From contig DNFL01000399.1 in the NCBI GenBank assembly GCA_003486945.1, forward strand, positions 1-8,077: a stretch of DNA of 8,077 nucleotides, written 5' to 3'. The position numbers and the translations under genes are program-made. Source of the DNA: Hyphomonas sp. (lineage in GTDB: Bacteria > Pseudomonadota > Alphaproteobacteria > Caulobacterales > Hyphomonadaceae). Below the pieces are notes generated by a model. It was not told the DNA's origin. It worked only from the letters and a program-made list of their open reading frames with translations, and did no database searches. Shown here in pieces: positions 6,717-8,077 of this stretch (positions within the stretch are counted from its first letter, which is position 1; every line of letters begins with the position of its first letter).

Positions 6717-6724
6717 CGCGCTAC
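6713..6724. repeat. 12-bp palindrome holding both convergent stop codons
   Basis: GTAGCGCGCTAC is a perfect palindrome that carries the TAG of the + strand flavoprotein (6714-6716) and, symmetrically, the TAG of the - strand SDR (6721-6723). Only 4 nt separate the two genes. As RNA it would give just a 4-bp stem with no T run, so it is not a convincing terminator. Confidence 0.6.
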
Positions 6725-7452
6725 CAGCTCTCGCTCCACGGGCGCAGGTCCAGCTCATGAGTCCAGGCTGAACGATGCTGGCGGTGCAGCCAGACATAAT
6801 TCTTCGCGATCTCGTCCGGCAGCAGCAGGCCGTCTTTCGCAAAGCGATCTGCCGCATCCGGAACATTCTCGCGGATGAACTGGCTGTTGATCGGCCCGTC
6901 AATGACGACATGCGCAACATGGATGCCTTGCGGGCCCAACTCGCGTGCCATCGATTGCGCCAGCGCGCGCAGGGCATGTTTTGCGCCGGCGAAGGCGGAG
7001 AAGCCTTCGCGGCCGCGCACGCCGGCGGTGGCGCCCGTGAAGATGATTGTGCCGCGCCCGTGCGGACGCATCACGCGCGCCGCCTCGCGCCCGGCGAGGA
7101 AGCCGGAATAGGCCGCCATTTCCCACACTTTCTGATAGACGCGCGAGGTTGTTTCCGTGATGCCGAACCGGACATTCGCGCCGATATTGAACACGCACAC
7201 TTCCAGCGGGCCGACCTCCGCCTCGATCTGGTCGACCAGCGCGGCGGTCGCCTCCTCCTCGCGCGCATCGACGCCGTAAGCACGCGCCTTGCCGCCTTCG
7301 GCTTCGATCTGCGCGACCAGTTCGTTCAGCGACTCGAGATTGCGCGGCCGCCGGCTGACGCAGGCGACCAGTCCCTCGCGGGCGAAGGCTTTGGCGATGG
7401 CGCCGCCCGTGGCGTCGCCTGCTCCGACGATCAGCGCGGCTCCCTGAGGCAT
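6721..7452 (-). CDS. SDR-family protein with Phe in place of the catalytic Tyr (SDR_c10-like)
   Basis: A 243-aa short-chain dehydrogenase/reductase-fold protein, normal in length. The nucleotide-binding loop is VGAGDATGGAIA (9-20), so the middle Gly of GxxxGxG is Ala14. The NNAG-like motif appears as NIGANV (89-94). The active-site YxxxK is FAGAK: Phe154 replaces Tyr and Lys158 is kept. The Ser expected 13 residues before is Ala141, with Thr142 beside it. This combination matches the classical SDR subgroup 10, where Phe replaces Tyr, together with its typical FTGATAGVRGREGF segment and the C-terminal SAWTHELDLRPW. Ordinary SDR redox chemistry is therefore doubtful; true activity is unknown. 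The ATG at 7452 is preceded by GGGAG with 8-nt spacing, which favours it over a longer frame reaching to 7914. It is divergent from the FAD monooxygenase gene. Confidence 0.92.
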   Translation of the reverse strand: MPQGAALIVGAGDATGGAIAKAFAREGLVACVSRRPRNLESLNELVAQIEAEGGKARAYGVDAREEEATAALVDQIEAEVGPLEVCVFNIGANVRFGITETTSRVYQKVWEMAAYSGFLAGREAARVMRPHGRGTIIFTGATAGVRGREGFSAFAGAKHALRALAQSMARELGPQGIHVAHVVIDGPINSQFIRENVPDAADRFAKDGLLLPDEIAKNYVWLHRQHRSAWTHELDLRPWSESW

Positions 7453-7488
7453 GGCGGTCTCTCCCGTTTCTTTTCGGAACTCACTCTG

Positions 7489-7512
7489 CTTGAGACTTGC
7501 GCAAGGTGCAAG
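7489..7512. promoter_or_regulatory. 24-bp two-tier dyad, candidate operator between divergent genes
   Basis: The centre is the perfect palindrome CTTGC/GCAAG (7496-7505). At equal distance on each side, after 3 unpaired bases, comes a further CTTG (7489-7492) and CAAG (7509-7512). Each half is thus also a direct repeat at 7-bp spacing. It lies 36 bp before the SDR start and 20 bp before the first monooxygenase ATG, the expected place for a site controlling both. Several bacterial repressor families bind dyads of this size; which protein would bind here is not shown, and no regulator gene is in the window. Confidence 0.55.
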
Positions 7513-7519
7513 GAGCAGG

Positions 7520-7527
7520 GCTAAACA
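7520..7527 (+). promoter_or_regulatory. Possible -10 element of the monooxygenase gene
   Basis: GCTAAACA agrees at six of eight positions with the alphaproteobacterial (Caulobacter) -10 consensus GCTANAWC. A weak -35-like TTGCGC at 7498-7503 lies in the centre of the dyad. The spacing puts transcription start close to the ATG at 7533, which would give a leaderless message. The match is short and unproven. Confidence 0.35.
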
Positions 7528-7532
7528 GGCTG

Positions 7533-8077
7533 ATGAGTGCGATGATGTCGATAGCAATTGCGGGGGCCGGGGTTGGCGGGCTGGCGAGCGGGATACTGCT
7601 GGCGCGGGCAGGCCACCGGGTGACGGTGTTTGACCAGTTTGAAGCGGCGGGTCCGGTCGGCTCCGGTTTGATGCTGCAGGAGACGGGGCTGACCATCCTT
7701 GGCGCGCTCGGCCTGCGGACGGGGGCGGAGGCGCTGGGCAGTCCGATAGCGCGGCTGTGGGGTGTGTCATCGGAGACCGGCAGGGCGGTGCTTGATGTGC
7801 GCTACGGCGCGCTGCGGAAAAGCCTTGTCGGGATTGGCATCCAACGCGCGGCCCTGTTCGACCTGCTGTTCGATGCGGCGAAGGCGGCCGGCGTCCGGGT
7901 TGTGCTCGGTACACGGATCGTTTCGGCGGACACAGCGGCGGGCCTGTTCCGGGATGCTGAGGGCAGCGCGCACGGTCCGTTCAATCTCCTGATCGATTGT
8001 ATGGGCGTGCGCTCGCCGCTGGCATCGAAGCCATCGATGGAGCTGCCCTATGGTGCGCTTTGGGCAACTCTGCCCTG
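7533..8077 (+). CDS. FAD-dependent monooxygenase-like protein, N-terminal part
   Basis: An open frame of 181 codons that leaves the window without a stop. The N-terminus is a Rossmann FAD-binding fold: IAIAGAGVGGLASGILLARAG (7-27) with Gly11-x-Gly13-x2-Gly16, ending its second strand in VTVFD with Asp34 to hold the ribose. GSGLMLQETGLTILGALGL (43-61) is typical of UbiH/PHBH-type aromatic and polyene hydroxylases. The later GxDG-type motif is altered to DCMGVRSPL, lacking the usual Asp. Substrate is unknown; the C-terminal half is missing. The start is uncertain: ATG codons at 7533, 7542 and 7545 are all in frame, AAGGAG at 7510-7515 is too far from any of them, and a leaderless start at 7533 is possible. 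It shares the divergent control region with the SDR gene. Confidence 0.82.
   Translation, partial: MSAMMSIAIAGAGVGGLASGILLARAGHRVTVFDQFEAAGPVGSGLMLQETGLTILGALGLRTGAEALGSPIARLWGVSSETGRAVLDVRYGALRKSLVGIGIQRAALFDLLFDAAKAAGVRVVLGTRIVSADTAAGLFRDAEGSAHGPFNLLIDCMGVRSPLASKPSMELPYGALWATLP

Noticed and set aside
6775..7524. 249-residue + strand frame opposite the SDR
   Set aside because: The opposite strand encodes a clear SDR fold; this frame shows no family features.
6721..7914. 397-residue - strand frame extending the SDR upstream by 154 residues
   Set aside because: The extra part lies antisense over the divergent monooxygenase gene, has a low-complexity Pro/Arg/Ser-rich composition, and the SDR has its own ribosome binding site and a standard N-terminus at 7452.
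1..8077. Mobile element, defence system, CRISPR array or structured RNA
   Set aside because: No transposase, integrase, nuclease, repeat array, tRNA-like or rRNA-like sequence was seen on either strand; all gaps are under 100 nt.

Overview
The window is a GC-rich stretch of bacterial chromosome with densely packed protein genes, short gaps, and 4-nt start/stop overlaps. Gene content (Amt transporter tail, acyl-CoA dehydrogenase-fold enzymes, a DUF3667 protein, an SDR of the Phe-for-Tyr subgroup) and a Caulobacter-like -10 motif suggest an alphaproteobacterium, perhaps Caulobacterales/Hyphomonadaceae. That assignment is inference from protein style, not from a marker gene. I see no rRNA, tRNA, CRISPR array, insertion sequence, integrase or phage gene.

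Layout on the + strand: the last 44 codons of an Amt-type ammonium transporter (to 136); an acyl-CoA dehydrogenase (193-1356); a PlsC-like acyltransferase whose ATG overlaps the previous stop codon (1356-2243); a zinc-ribbon multi-pass membrane protein of the DUF3667 type (2311-3426); an exported YtcJ-type amidohydrolase with a lipoprotein signal (3503-5218); a MmcQ/YjbR-family protein (5215-5562); and an acyl-CoA dehydrogenase-fold flavoprotein that resembles the flavin-dependent monooxygenase branch (5559-6716). The last three are joined by an ATGA and a GTGA overlap and are almost certainly one translationally coupled unit.

From 6721 to 7452 an SDR-family protein lies on the - strand, converging on the flavoprotein gene with only 4 nt between stop codons. 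An FAD-dependent monooxygenase-like gene starts divergently at about 7533 and runs off the window. The 80-nt divergent gap holds the best unexplained signal here: a 24-bp two-tier dyad, CTTG-N3-CTTGC followed by GCAAG-N3-CAAG (7489-7512), which looks like an operator.

Taken together the genes suggest lipid or acyl-CoA handling on the left (dehydrogenase, acyltransferase, membrane protein) and a small oxidative/hydrolytic catabolic set on the right (amidohydrolase, flavin monooxygenase-like enzyme, SDR, FAD monooxygenase). Substrates cannot be read from the sequence. I found no clearly new multi-gene system. The points worth following are the operator-like dyad, the active-site substitutions in the SDR, AT-rich palindromes inside the YjbR-family gene, and the DUF3667 protein.
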